NCBI RefSeq assembly: GCF_002434265.1
Contig: NZ_DJJS01000004.1
Coordinates: forward strand, 1-64,000
Length of the DNA: 64,000 nt
Reading direction: 5' to 3'
Source of the DNA: Pseudomonas sp. UBA6562
GTDB lineage: Bacteria > Pseudomonadota > Gammaproteobacteria > Pseudomonadales > Pseudomonadaceae
Below the pieces are notes generated by a model, which saw nothing but the letters and a program-made list of their open reading frames with translations, was not told where the DNA came from and did no database searches. Every line of letters starts with the position of its first letter. The stretch's first letter is position 1. Below are positions 27,903-36,287 of the stretch, one piece after another. Position numbers and translations under genes: made by a program.

Positions 27903-29482
27903 GAGAAGGCTTCCGCCAGGCGATGGCCTGGCTGCACACCTGGACCGGGCTGATCTTCGGCTGGTTGCTGTTCGCGATTTTCCTGACCGGCACGATGTCG
28001 TATTTCAAGGAAGAAATCAGCCACTGGAGCCAGCCGGAGATCCAGCGCCACGCCCTCGATCCGGCCAACAGCCTGGCCTTGGCGCAACGCTACCTGCAAA
28101 ACAACGCAGGCTCGGCCAGCGGTTGGTTCATCCGCCTGCCCAGCGAACGCGAGCCGGCCATCAGCGTGGGTTGGCGCACACCCGAAGGCGGCCGTCGCGG
28201 CTTCATGCGCAAGGACCTCGACGCATCCAGCGGCGAAGAGGTGCAGGCGCGCGACAGCCGCGGCGGCGAATTCTTCTACCGCTTCCATTTCCAGCTGGAG
28301 ATGCCCCACCCCTGGGGGCGCTGGCTGTCGACCCTGTGCGCTTTCATCATGTTCCTCGGGCTGATCACCGGGATCATCACCCACAAGAAGATCTTCAAGG
28401 AGTTCTTCACCTTCCGCCCCGGCAAAGGCCAGCGCTCCTGGCTGGACGGGCACAACGCCATCGGTGTGCTGGTGCTGCCGTTCCACCTGATGATCAGCTA
28501 CAGCAGCCTGGTGCTGTTCATGTACATGGTCATGCCGGCCGGCATCCTGGCCAGCTATGGCGGTGAGACCAACCGCTACTTCAGCGACCTGTTCGGGCGC
28601 GACCTCGACGTCACTCCCGCCGGCGTGGTGGCGCCCATGGCTGCGCTGCCCACGCTGTACGCCAAGGCGCTGGAACAGGCGCCCGGCGCGCACCTCGACA
28701 CGGTCCAGGTGCAGAACCCCAACGACCAGAATGCCCGGGTCAGCTTCACCCGCGCCTCGTCCGACGACGTCGCCTACCGCCGTAGCCAGACCTGGAGCTT
28801 CGACGGCGTCAGCGGCAGGTTGCTGTCCAGCGGTGCGCCCGAGAGCGGCATGATGATGACCTCGTTCAGCTTCGCCGGCCTGCACATGGGCAACTTCGCC
28901 GGGCCCTGGCTGCGCTGGCTGTACTTCTTCTTCGGCCTCGGCGGCACGGCGGTGATCGGCACCGGCCTGGTGATGTGGCTGGGCAAACGCCAGCTCAAGC
29001 ACGCCAAGCGCGCACGCATGCCGGCCGAGCTGCGGCTGGTCGAGGTGCTCAACATCGCCAGCATGAGCGGCCTGTTGCTGGGGGTGGCGGCGTTCTTCTG
29101 GAGCAACCGCTTGCTGCCGCTGGAGATGCAGGGGCGCGGCGACATGGAGGTCAATGCGTTTCTTGGGGTATGGGCCTTGTCGCTGCTGCACGCCATACTG
29201 CGCCCCGGCCGCCGCGCCTGGGCCGAGCAATTGGGCCTGGGCGCACTGGCCTTCGCGTCGCTGCCGCTGCTCAACGCGTTGACCACCGGGCAGGGCCTGA
29301 ACCATTCGCTCGCGGTGGGCGACTGGGCGATGGCCGGCTTCGACCTGACTGCGTTTGCCGTCGGCCTGTTCCTGGGCTGGACCGCGCGCAAGATGCTGAC
29401 ACCGCCCACCGTCGCCGCCAAGCGTGCGCCCCGGGCCTTGCCCGCACGCCGCGACAGCGGCGCCGAAGTGGAGGCGCACTGA
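27899..29482 (+). CDS. PepSY-associated transmembrane protein (iron-uptake operon)
   Basis: A 527-residue inner-membrane protein. TM1 is at about 12-34 (AWLHTWTGLIFGWLLFAIFL), followed by a periplasmic PepSY region with WFIRLPSEREPAISVGWRTP. Further segments include FIMFLGLITGIITHKK near 151-166, a central HNAIGVLVLPFHLMISYSSL, WLYFFFGLGGTAVIGTGLVM, and four more hydrophobic stretches at the C-terminus. Histidines in the membrane segments (HTW, HKK, HNA, FHL) suggest haem binding, as in ferric-siderophore reductases of this type. It overlaps both neighbours by 1-4 bp. Confidence 0.88.
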   Translation: MREGFRQAMAWLHTWTGLIFGWLLFAIFLTGTMSYFKEEISHWSQPEIQRHALDPANSLALAQRYLQNNAGSASGWFIRLPSEREPAISVGWRTPEGGRRGFMRKDLDASSGEEVQARDSRGGEFFYRFHFQLEMPHPWGRWLSTLCAFIMFLGLITGIITHKKIFKEFFTFRPGKGQRSWLDGHNAIGVLVLPFHLMISYSSLVLFMYMVMPAGILASYGGETNRYFSDLFGRDLDVTPAGVVAPMAALPTLYAKALEQAPGAHLDTVQVQNPNDQNARVSFTRASSDDVAYRRSQTWSFDGVSGRLLSSGAPESGMMMTSFSFAGLHMGNFAGPWLRWLYFFFGLGGTAVIGTGLVMWLGKRQLKHAKRARMPAELRLVEVLNIASMSGLLLGVAAFFWSNRLLPLEMQGRGDMEVNAFLGVWALSLLHAILRPGRRAWAEQLGLGALAFASLPLLNALTTGQGLNHSLAVGDWAMAGFDLTAFAVGLFLGWTARKMLTPPTVAAKRAPRALPARRDSGAEVEAH

Positions 29483-29808
29483 TGTTCGGTATCGCCCTGA
29501 TGGGCTTCGCAGGCTTCGCGGCGTTGTGCCTGGCCATGGAAAAGCACTTCAAGGAGTTGCTCAAACGCAGCCCTGACGCGCGTCGCGGCAAAGCCTTGCG
29601 CCTCGGCGGCTGGGCGCTGTTGCTGACCTCCCTGTCGCTGGCCGTGCACTTGCGCGGCTGGGCGCATGGCCTGGTGGAATGGATCGCCGTGTCGATGGCG
29701 GGGGTGGCCGCATGGGTGTTCGTGCTGCCCTATCGACCGCGCCTGTTGCTGGGCCTGGCCGCTGCCAGCGCCGTACTCGGCCCGTTGCTGGCCGTGTTCA
29801 CGCTGTGA
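29482..29808 (+). CDS. DUF3325 membrane protein
   Basis: A 108-residue inner-membrane protein with three or four hydrophobic segments and an N-terminal FGIALMGFAGFAALCLAMEK, followed by a cytoplasmic KHFKELLKRSPDARRGKALR. DUF3325 members accompany PepSY proteins in siderophore-uptake operons. It shares 1 bp with the PepSY gene (TGATG) and precedes the sigma-factor gene by 4 bp. Its function is unknown. Confidence 0.78.
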   Translation: MFGIALMGFAGFAALCLAMEKHFKELLKRSPDARRGKALRLGGWALLLTSLSLAVHLRGWAHGLVEWIAVSMAGVAAWVFVLPYRPRLLLGLAAASAVLGPLLAVFTL

Positions 29809-29812
29809 CGCC

Positions 29813-30388
29813 GTGAGCGAGCCGGGAGAGCGCATCGAACCAGTCGGCGAACCAGCCTGCGGGCGGGCGCGGTTCGTCCAGGTGTTCCAGGCGCAACGCG
29901 CACGCATGGAAGCGCTGGTCAGCCGCCGCGTCGGCTGCCGCGCCACGGCCTCGGACCTTGTCCAGGAGCTGTTCCTGCGCTTCTGGCGCCGGCCGCAGAT
30001 CGAAGTCGAGGCACTCGACACCTACCTGCTGCGCTGCGCCGGCAACCTGGCCATCGACCACCTGCGCAGCGAAGGCAGCCGCGAGCGGACGGCCGAAGCC
30101 GTAGCGCCGGCGAACGAGGCGGCCACTGCCCTGGCTCCGGAGCAGGCGTTGGAAGTCGACCACGACTTGCAGCGCATCGAGGCCGCTTTGCGTGCCTTGC
30201 CCGAACGCACAAGGCACATCTTCCTGCTCAACCGTATCCACGGCCGCAAGTACGGCGAGATCGCCAGGGCCATGCAGCTGTCCCAGAGCGCGGTGGAAAA
30301 GCATATGATGCGCGCCCTCCAAGCGTGCAAGGCGAGTGTCGCCGAGCCCACGTCCCTTCCACGTCGGTCAGGAAGCGCCCGTCGATGA
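29813..30388 (+). CDS. ECF sigma factor, FecI-like
   Basis: A 191-residue extracytoplasmic-function sigma factor. Region 2 is near 25-95 (MEALVSRRVGCRATASDLVQ and ELFLRFWRRPQIEVEALDTY, then NLAIDHLRSE). Region 4 is near 120-175 (ALRALPERTRHIFLLNRIHG, then KYGEIARAMQLSQSAVEKHM). The start used is the GTG at 29813, just after the DUF3325 stop. Its stop overlaps the fecR-like start. With FecR it should activate the downstream receptor gene when the siderophore is bound. Confidence 0.9.
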   Translation: MSEPGERIEPVGEPACGRARFVQVFQAQRARMEALVSRRVGCRATASDLVQELFLRFWRRPQIEVEALDTYLLRCAGNLAIDHLRSEGSRERTAEAVAPANEAATALAPEQALEVDHDLQRIEAALRALPERTRHIFLLNRIHGRKYGEIARAMQLSQSAVEKHMMRALQACKASVAEPTSLPRRSGSARR

Positions 30389-31365
30389 GCCCATCACCGT
30401 CGACCACCGAAGCGCAGTTGCAGGCTGCCCTGCACTGGCTCAGCCGGATCAACGAGCAGCCCGCGCAGGCCGAAGGCCCGGCCTTCAAACGCTGGCTGCT
30501 GGCCGACCCCGGGCACCGCGACGCCTACGCGCAAGCGCAATCACTGTGGCGAAGCAGTGCGGCGCCGGCGCTGCGCCTGGCCGAAGAGGAGGGCGACAGC
30601 CTGCAACGCTACCTCGACGCCATGAGCCGGCCCGTCGGGCGCTCACGGCGACAATGGGCGGCGGCCTTGGCGACGGCGGCTTGCCTGGTGTTGGCCGTGG
30701 GCATCGCCGGCGGGTGGCATCCCGGTCATTGGCTGCAGGACATGCAGGCCGATTATCGCAGCGCCGAGGGCCTGCGCCAGATCACCCTGGCCGACCGCTC
30801 GCAGGTGACGCTGGATGCAGGCAGCGCGATCGCCGTCGATTTCACCGGCGGCGAGCGCCGCGTGCGCTTGTTGCGCGGCGCGGCGTTCTTCCAGGTCAGC
30901 CATACCGGCGAGGCGTTCCGGGTCGAGGCAGCGGGCGGTGAAGTGCGAGTGCTCGGCACGCAATTCGAAGTGCGCGAGCTCGACGACGGCGCGCAGGTCA
31001 CGGTACGCCGCGGGCGCGTGGCGGTGAGCCCGACACCGGGCGGGACGGTGCGCGAGCTGACCGCCGACCGGCAGGTGAGCTACCGCGCCGGCCGGCTTGG
31101 CGCCATCCAGGCCATCGACAGCGACAACCGTCTGGCCTGGCGCCAGGGCTGGCTGAGCTACCACCAGGCGCCGCTGGCGCAGGTGGTGGACGACTTGGGG
31201 CGCTATTACCCCGGGCGCATCCTGTTGCTCGACGAAAAGCTGGCGCAGCGCACCGTCAGTGGCAGTTTTCCGGTCGCCGAGCCGATGCAGGCGCTGGATT
31301 CGCTGGGCCAAGTACTGGGCTTTTCGCGGCAGACGCTGCTGGGGCGGCTGACCCTGATCCGCTAG
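30385..31365 (+). CDS. FecR-family anti-sigma/sigma regulator
   Basis: A 326-residue inner-membrane regulator. The cytoplasmic N-domain (DUF4880-like: ALHWLSRINEQPAQAEGPAF, then KRWLLADPGHRDAYAQAQSL) precedes one membrane helix at about 96-113. The periplasmic FecR domain follows (LADRSQVTLDAGSAIAVDFT, then AAFFQVSHTGEAFRVEAAGG and TQFEVREL), with a C-terminal STN-contacting part. It relays the receptor signal to the ECF sigma factor encoded just upstream (4-bp overlap). Confidence 0.92.
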   Translation: MSPSPSTTEAQLQAALHWLSRINEQPAQAEGPAFKRWLLADPGHRDAYAQAQSLWRSSAAPALRLAEEEGDSLQRYLDAMSRPVGRSRRQWAAALATAACLVLAVGIAGGWHPGHWLQDMQADYRSAEGLRQITLADRSQVTLDAGSAIAVDFTGGERRVRLLRGAAFFQVSHTGEAFRVEAAGGEVRVLGTQFEVRELDDGAQVTVRRGRVAVSPTPGGTVRELTADRQVSYRAGRLGAIQAIDSDNRLAWRQGWLSYHQAPLAQVVDDLGRYYPGRILLLDEKLAQRTVSGSFPVAEPMQALDSLGQVLGFSRQTLLGRLTLIR

Positions 31366-31491
31366 GCCACCGCGGATCGGAAGATCCGGGAAATATTTTC
31401 AATCACGGGTGAGGTCGTCCGCGTCGGCATCCGTGTAATGAGTGGAACTGCGATTGATTCGCAGTCATAGCCCTCTCACAGGTCAGCGTTC

Positions 31492-33888
31492 ATGAAGTTC
31501 ACCCCGCGTTGCGTCCCTCTCTGGCTCGGTCTCGCCCTGCTGCCGGTCACGGCATTCATCTCTCCGGCCAGCGCCGCCGCGCAGCAGCAGACCTATGCGT
31601 TCGCCCAGCCGGCCCAGCCCCTGGCCCAGGCCCTCGACGCCTTTAGCCGCGCCACCGGCCAAAGCGTGGTGTACACCCTCGAATTGCCCGGCGCCCAGGC
31701 GCCGGCGCTCGACGGCCGTTACAGCGCCGAGCAGGCGCTGCAACGTTTGCTCGGCAGCACGGGCCTGGCTTGGCGTCGCCTTGATGCCCGCACGCTGACC
31801 CTGGAAACGCCGGCCTTGGATGCCGCAGACACCGTCAACCTGCAGGCCACCACCGTCGACTCGCTGCTGGACGATGACAGCTACCAACCACCGACCAGCG
31901 CGTCGATCATGCGCGGCCAAGGCCCGAGCCAGGACATTCCCCAGGCGATCAACGTAGTGCCGGCCCAGGTCATCCGCGACCAGGCCCCACGCAACCTCGA
32001 CGACGCCCTGGCCAACGTCAGCGGCATCACCCAGGGCAACAACTTCGGCGGCACCTCCGACACGGTGATGAAGCGCGGCTTCGGTGACAACCGCGACGGC
32101 TCGATCATGCGCGACGGCATGCCCCTCGTGCAGGGCCGCAGTCTCAATGCCAGCACCGAGCGGGTCGAAGTGCTCAAGGGGCCGGCCTCGCTGCTGTACG
32201 GCATCCAGGACCCGGGCGGGGTCATCAACGTGGTCAGCAAGCGCCCGCAGCGCGAGCAATACAACGCCCTGAACGTGCGCGGCTCGACCTACGGCAACGG
32301 CAAGAACGGCAGCGGCGGCGGTTTCGACAGCACCGGCGCCCTGGGCGACAGCAACCTGGCCTACCGGCTGATCGTCGATCACGAGGACGAAGACTACTGG
32401 CGCAACTACGGTACGCACCGCGAATCGCTGGTGGCGCCGTCGCTGGCCTGGCTGGGCGAAGACACCCAAGTGGTGCTGGCCTACGAGCATCGCGAGTTCC
32501 TCTACCCCTTCGACCGCGGCACGGCGTTCGGCAGCAACGGGCACCCGCTGGACATTCCCGCCACCCGCCGCCTGGACGAGCCGTTCAACGACATGGAAGG
32601 GCGCTCCGACCTCTATCGCCTGGAAGTCGACCATCAGCTGGACGACGTCTGGAAGCTGCATATGGGCTACAGCTTCAACCGCGAAACCTACGACGCCAGC
32701 CAGGTGCGCGTCACCGGCGTGAACCCAACCGCCGGCACCCTGACCCGCAGCATCGACGGCACCCACAACGCCATGAGCCGCGACCAGTACGCCATCGTCC
32801 ACCTCAACGGCAGCGTCGAACTGGCCGGCATGCAGCACGACCTCCTGTTAGGTGTCGACCACGAAGACCGCAAGGTCTTTCGCGGCGACCTGATCCGCCA
32901 AACTGCGCGCTCGCGATTCAGCTACGTCGATCCGGTCTATGGCCGGGAGGTGGAGGGCAGCACGGTACGCGCCAGCGACAGCGACCAGACCGACAAACTG
33001 CGCACCGATGCGCTGTTCATGCAGGACGCCCTGCACTTGGACGACCACTGGATTCTGGTCGCCGGCGCGCGCTTCCAGCAGTACGACCAGTACGCCGGAC
33101 GTGGCCGCCCGTTCAGCGCCAACACCGACAACAGCGGCCAGTCCTGGGTGCCCCACGCCGGCATCGTCTACAAGGTCGACGACCAGTTGTCGTTCTATGG
33201 CAGCTACAGCGAGTCGTTCAAACCCAACTCCAGCATCGCACCGCTGAGCGGTGGCCTGGTGCTCGATTCCTCGATCGCGCCCGAAGAGGGCAAGGCCTGG
33301 GAGCTGGGCGCCAAGCTGGACATGCCAGGCAGCTTGACCGGCACCTTGGCGCTGTTCGACATCACCAAGCGCAACGTGCTGGTGTCCAACTTCGACAGCG
33401 GCACGGGCGAGACGCTGTACAGCAATGCCGGCGAGGTCAACTCACGCGGCGTCGAACTGGACCTGACCGGCCAGCTCAGCGACCGCTGGAGCTTGATCGG
33501 CAGCTACGCCTTCACCGACGCCGAAGTCACCAAGGACCCGGACCTGGAAGGCAATCGCTTGCAAAACGTGGCGCGCCACAGCGGCTCGCTGTCGGCGGTG
33601 TACGACTACGGCAGCCTGTTCGGCGGCGATCGTCTGCGGATCGGAGCAGGCGCGCGCTATGTGGGCGAGCGTTCGGGTAACGCCACCAACACCTTCGATT
33701 TGCCGTCGTATACGGTGGCCGATGCCTTCGCCACCTACGAAACCAAGCTCGATGAGCACAAGGTGTTGTTGCAACTGAACGTGAAGAACCTGTTCGACCG
33801 GGTCTATTACAGCTCGGCGGTGAACCAGTATTTCGTGGCGCTTGGCGATGCGCGGCAGGTGAGTGTGTCCACCACGCTGCAGTTCTGA
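31492..33888 (+). CDS. TonB-dependent siderophore receptor with signalling domain
   Basis: A 798-residue outer-membrane transducer. A signal peptide (1-29, ending ASAAA) is followed by an STN signalling domain (about 33-105: FAQPAQPLAQALDAFSRATG). The plug domain follows (QDIPQAINVVPAQVIRDQAP, RGFGDNRDGSIMRDGMP, RVEVLKGPASLLYGIQDPGG), then a 22-strand barrel ending in a C-terminal phenylalanine (TLQF). The STN domain and the adjacent sigma/FecR pair mean it activates its own transcription on ligand binding. The siderophore is unknown. The 126-bp gap upstream has GGGAAATATT at 31389-31398, a possible ECF -35. Confidence 0.93.
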   Translation: MKFTPRCVPLWLGLALLPVTAFISPASAAAQQQTYAFAQPAQPLAQALDAFSRATGQSVVYTLELPGAQAPALDGRYSAEQALQRLLGSTGLAWRRLDARTLTLETPALDAADTVNLQATTVDSLLDDDSYQPPTSASIMRGQGPSQDIPQAINVVPAQVIRDQAPRNLDDALANVSGITQGNNFGGTSDTVMKRGFGDNRDGSIMRDGMPLVQGRSLNASTERVEVLKGPASLLYGIQDPGGVINVVSKRPQREQYNALNVRGSTYGNGKNGSGGGFDSTGALGDSNLAYRLIVDHEDEDYWRNYGTHRESLVAPSLAWLGEDTQVVLAYEHREFLYPFDRGTAFGSNGHPLDIPATRRLDEPFNDMEGRSDLYRLEVDHQLDDVWKLHMGYSFNRETYDASQVRVTGVNPTAGTLTRSIDGTHNAMSRDQYAIVHLNGSVELAGMQHDLLLGVDHEDRKVFRGDLIRQTARSRFSYVDPVYGREVEGSTVRASDSDQTDKLRTDALFMQDALHLDDHWILVAGARFQQYDQYAGRGRPFSANTDNSGQSWVPHAGIVYKVDDQLSFYGSYSESFKPNSSIAPLSGGLVLDSSIAPEEGKAWELGAKLDMPGSLTGTLALFDITKRNVLVSNFDSGTGETLYSNAGEVNSRGVELDLTGQLSDRWSLIGSYAFTDAEVTKDPDLEGNRLQNVARHSGSLSAVYDYGSLFGGDRLRIGAGARYVGERSGNATNTFDLPSYTVADAFATYETKLDEHKVLLQLNVKNLFDRVYYSSAVNQYFVALGDARQVSVSTTLQF

Positions 33889-33942
33889 GAGGGCACCGGC
33901 TGCCGTGCTGCGGCAGGGCAAAGGTTATGCGGGGGCCGAACC

Positions 33943-34076
33943 AGGCCGGCGGCGCCGGCCATCGCGGCTAAAGCCGCTCCCACAGGGGCTTCGCCGCCCA
34001 TCGCGGCTGATCGGAACGCCGAACCGGCCGTTTCCTGTGGGAGCGGCTTCAGCCGCGATGGCCGGCGCCGCCGGCC
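33943..34076. repeat. Inverted REP pair with 23-nt motif between the copies
   Basis: Two REP elements face each other at 33943-33986 and 34033-34076 (GGCGCCGGCCATCGCGGCTA, and its near-perfect inverse). Between them lies the 23-nt motif at 34008-34030, identical to 6934-6956. This fills most of the 229-bp gap between the receptor and ghrB; no gene is seen there. Confidence 0.88.
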
Positions 34077-34117
34077 CAATGGCCACGGCGCCTTCCTACA
34101 GATCCCGGCGCGGATCG

Positions 34118-35092
34118 TTAGCCCTTCCACACCTGCGGATTCACCAGATTCTGCGGCCGCTCGCCTAACAGCGCCGCGCGCAGGTTGTCCAGCGCCCGGT
34201 TGGCCATGGCCTCGCGGGTTTCGGCGGTGGCCGAGCCCAGGTGTGGCAAGGTCAAGGCGTTGGGCAGCTTGAACAAGGGCGATTCGCGCAATGGCTCCTG
34301 CTCGTACACGTCCAGGCCGGCGCCGCGGATCGTGCCGCTTTGCAGGGCTTCGATCAGCGCCGCCTCGTCCACTACCGGACCACGGGCGATGTTGATCAGA
34401 AACGCACTGGGCTTCATCAGCTTCAACTCCCGCGCGCCGATCAGCTTGCGCGTGGCGTCGGACAGCGGCACCACGATGACCACGAAGTCCGCCTCGCCCA
34501 ACAACTGCTCCAGGCTGCGGTACTGCGCGCCCAGCTCCTGCTCCAGGGCCGCCTTGCGGCTGTTGCCGGCATACAGCACCGACATGTTGAAGCCGAAGCG
34601 CCCACGGCGGGCGATGGCCGCACCGATGTTGCCCAGGCCGACGATGCCGAGGGTCTTGCCATGCACGTCGCTGCCGAACTGCGCCGGCCCCACGGTGGCC
34701 TGCCAGTTGCCGGCCTTGGTCCAGGCGTCGAGCTCGGCGGTGCGTCGTGCGCAGCCCATGATCAGCGAGAAGCCGAGGTCGGCGGTGGTTTCGGTGAGCA
34801 CGTCGGGGGTGTTGGTCAGGGCGATGCCGCGCTCGTTGAAGTAGTCCACGTCGTAGTTGTCGTAGCCCACCGATACGCTCGACACCACCTCCAGCTTGGC
34901 CGCGCCTTCGAGCTGGCTGCGGCCCAGCTTGCGCCCCGCGCCGATCAGGCCATGGGCTTGGGGCAATGCTTCGTTGAACTGCGCCGCGATGTCGCCGTGT
35001 TTGGGGTCGGGCACGATCACGTTGAAGTCGGACTGCAGGCGTTCGGCCATGGCAGGGGTGATGCGGCTGAAGGCCAGGACGGTTTTTTTCAT
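34118..35092 (-). CDS. ghrB: 2-hydroxyacid dehydrogenase (glyoxylate/2-ketogluconate reductase, GhrB type)
   Basis: A 324-residue NAD(P)H-dependent D-2-hydroxyacid dehydrogenase. The Rossmann motif is GLGNIGAAIARR near 154-165. The catalytic residues are R in NIARGPVVDE, E in DVYEQEPL and H in LPHLGSAT near 287. It is most like GhrB, which reduces glyoxylate, hydroxypyruvate and 2-ketoaldonates. The ATG at 35092 (MKKTVLAFSRIT) is preferred; a longer reading adds 17 unrelated residues. The adjacent LysR gene lies on the same strand upstream. Confidence 0.87.
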   Translation of the reverse strand: MKKTVLAFSRITPAMAERLQSDFNVIVPDPKHGDIAAQFNEALPQAHGLIGAGRKLGRSQLEGAAKLEVVSSVSVGYDNYDVDYFNERGIALTNTPDVLTETTADLGFSLIMGCARRTAELDAWTKAGNWQATVGPAQFGSDVHGKTLGIVGLGNIGAAIARRGRFGFNMSVLYAGNSRKAALEQELGAQYRSLEQLLGEADFVVIVVPLSDATRKLIGARELKLMKPSAFLINIARGPVVDEAALIEALQSGTIRGAGLDVYEQEPLRESPLFKLPNALTLPHLGSATAETREAMANRALDNLRAALLGERPQNLVNPQVWKG

Positions 35093-35161
35093 GGGCGGCT
35101 TCTCTGCGAGGTGATTGGTTAGCAACCTAACATCGTCCGCCACCCCGATGCAGCCGCTTTT

Positions 35162-36109
35162 TCAATGGGCCACGTGCAACTCGTGGATCTTCAGGTCGGC
35201 ATCATGGGCGGCGAGGATTTCCGGCAGGGAGTTGCGCAGGTATTCCACCCAGGTCTTGATCTTGGCGTCCAGGTACTGCCGCGACGGGTAGATCGCGTAC
35301 AGGTTCAGCTCCTGCAAGCGGTAGTCGGGGACCACCCGCACCAGGCTGCCGTCGCGAAGGCCGTCGATGGCGGTGTAGATCGGCAGCACGCCCACGCCCA
35401 TGCCACTGCGGATCGCGGTCTTCATGGCGTCGGCGGAATTGACCTGGAACGGCGAGGACGGCACGTTGATCACTTCCTGGCCTTCCGGGCCGTTGAACAG
35501 CCACTTCTCCAACGCGATCACCGGGCTGACCATGCGCAGGCAGGCGTGCTTGGCGAGTTCGGCCGGCTTTTGCGCGATGCCGTGGCGCGCCACGTAGTCG
35601 GGCGAGGCGCAGACGATGCTGTAGGTGATGCCCAGGCGCTGGGAAACGAAGCCCGAGTCGGGCAGCTCGCTGGCCAGCACGATCGACACGTCGTAGCCCT
35701 CGTCGAGCAGGTCCGGCACGCGGTTGGCCATGGTCAGGTCGAAGGTCACGTCCGGGTGGGTTTCCCGGTAGCGGGCGATGGCATCGACCACGAAGTGCTG
35801 GCCCACCCCGGTCATCGAATGCACCTTGAGCTGCCCGGCCGGGCGCGCATGGGCGTCGCTGGCTTCGGCTTCGGCTTCTTCGACGTAGGTGAGGATCTGC
35901 TCGCAGCGCGTCAGGTAACGCTTGCCGGCTTCGGTCAGGGCGATGCGCCGGGTGGTGCGGTTGAGCAGGCGCGTTTGCAGGTGCGCTTCGAGGTTGGAGA
36001 CGGCACGCGACACGTTCGCAGTGGTGGTGTCCAGTTGGGCGGCGGCGGCGGTGAAGCTGCCCAGCTGCGCCACGCAGCTGAACGCGCGCATGTTTTGCAA
36101 GGTGTCCAT
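35162..36109 (-). CDS. LysR-family regulator, probably of the divergent efflux operon
   Basis: A 315-residue LysR regulator with the helix-turn-helix at about 5-65 (MRAFSCVAQLGSFTAAAAQL, then TTTANVSRAVSNLEAHLQTR). The effector domain contains VHSMTGVGQHFVVDAIARYR and MKTAIRSGMGVGVLPIYTAI. It is divergent from the AaeAB-like efflux operon, with a 178-bp gap. By analogy to AaeR it may respond to aromatic carboxylic acids; this is inference from context. Confidence 0.88.
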   Translation of the reverse strand: MDTLQNMRAFSCVAQLGSFTAAAAQLDTTTANVSRAVSNLEAHLQTRLLNRTTRRIALTEAGKRYLTRCEQILTYVEEAEAEASDAHARPAGQLKVHSMTGVGQHFVVDAIARYRETHPDVTFDLTMANRVPDLLDEGYDVSIVLASELPDSGFVSQRLGITYSIVCASPDYVARHGIAQKPAELAKHACLRMVSPVIALEKWLFNGPEGQEVINVPSSPFQVNSADAMKTAIRSGMGVGVLPIYTAIDGLRDGSLVRVVPDYRLQELNLYAIYPSRQYLDAKIKTWVEYLRNSLPEILAAHDADLKIHELHVAH

Positions 36110-36287
36110 GGGTCACTCTCGGGGTTGAGGGCGAAATTGTGACATGAAGCAACGGCGGAGGCGCTTCGACCAAAGCCGGATTATCGCTCTTTTGGTAACA
36201 AAGATTCGCATGAATATACGCTTATCGGCGTTCGCGCCGCCCCCTAGAATGGCGCCGCCCACCCTCCATGCCCCGGAAACCGCCGCT

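Noticed and set aside
27881..29479. A 532-codon minus-strand frame opposite the PepSY gene
   Set aside because: It has no domain, is His/Gln/Ala-rich and lies opposite a well-supported coding region.
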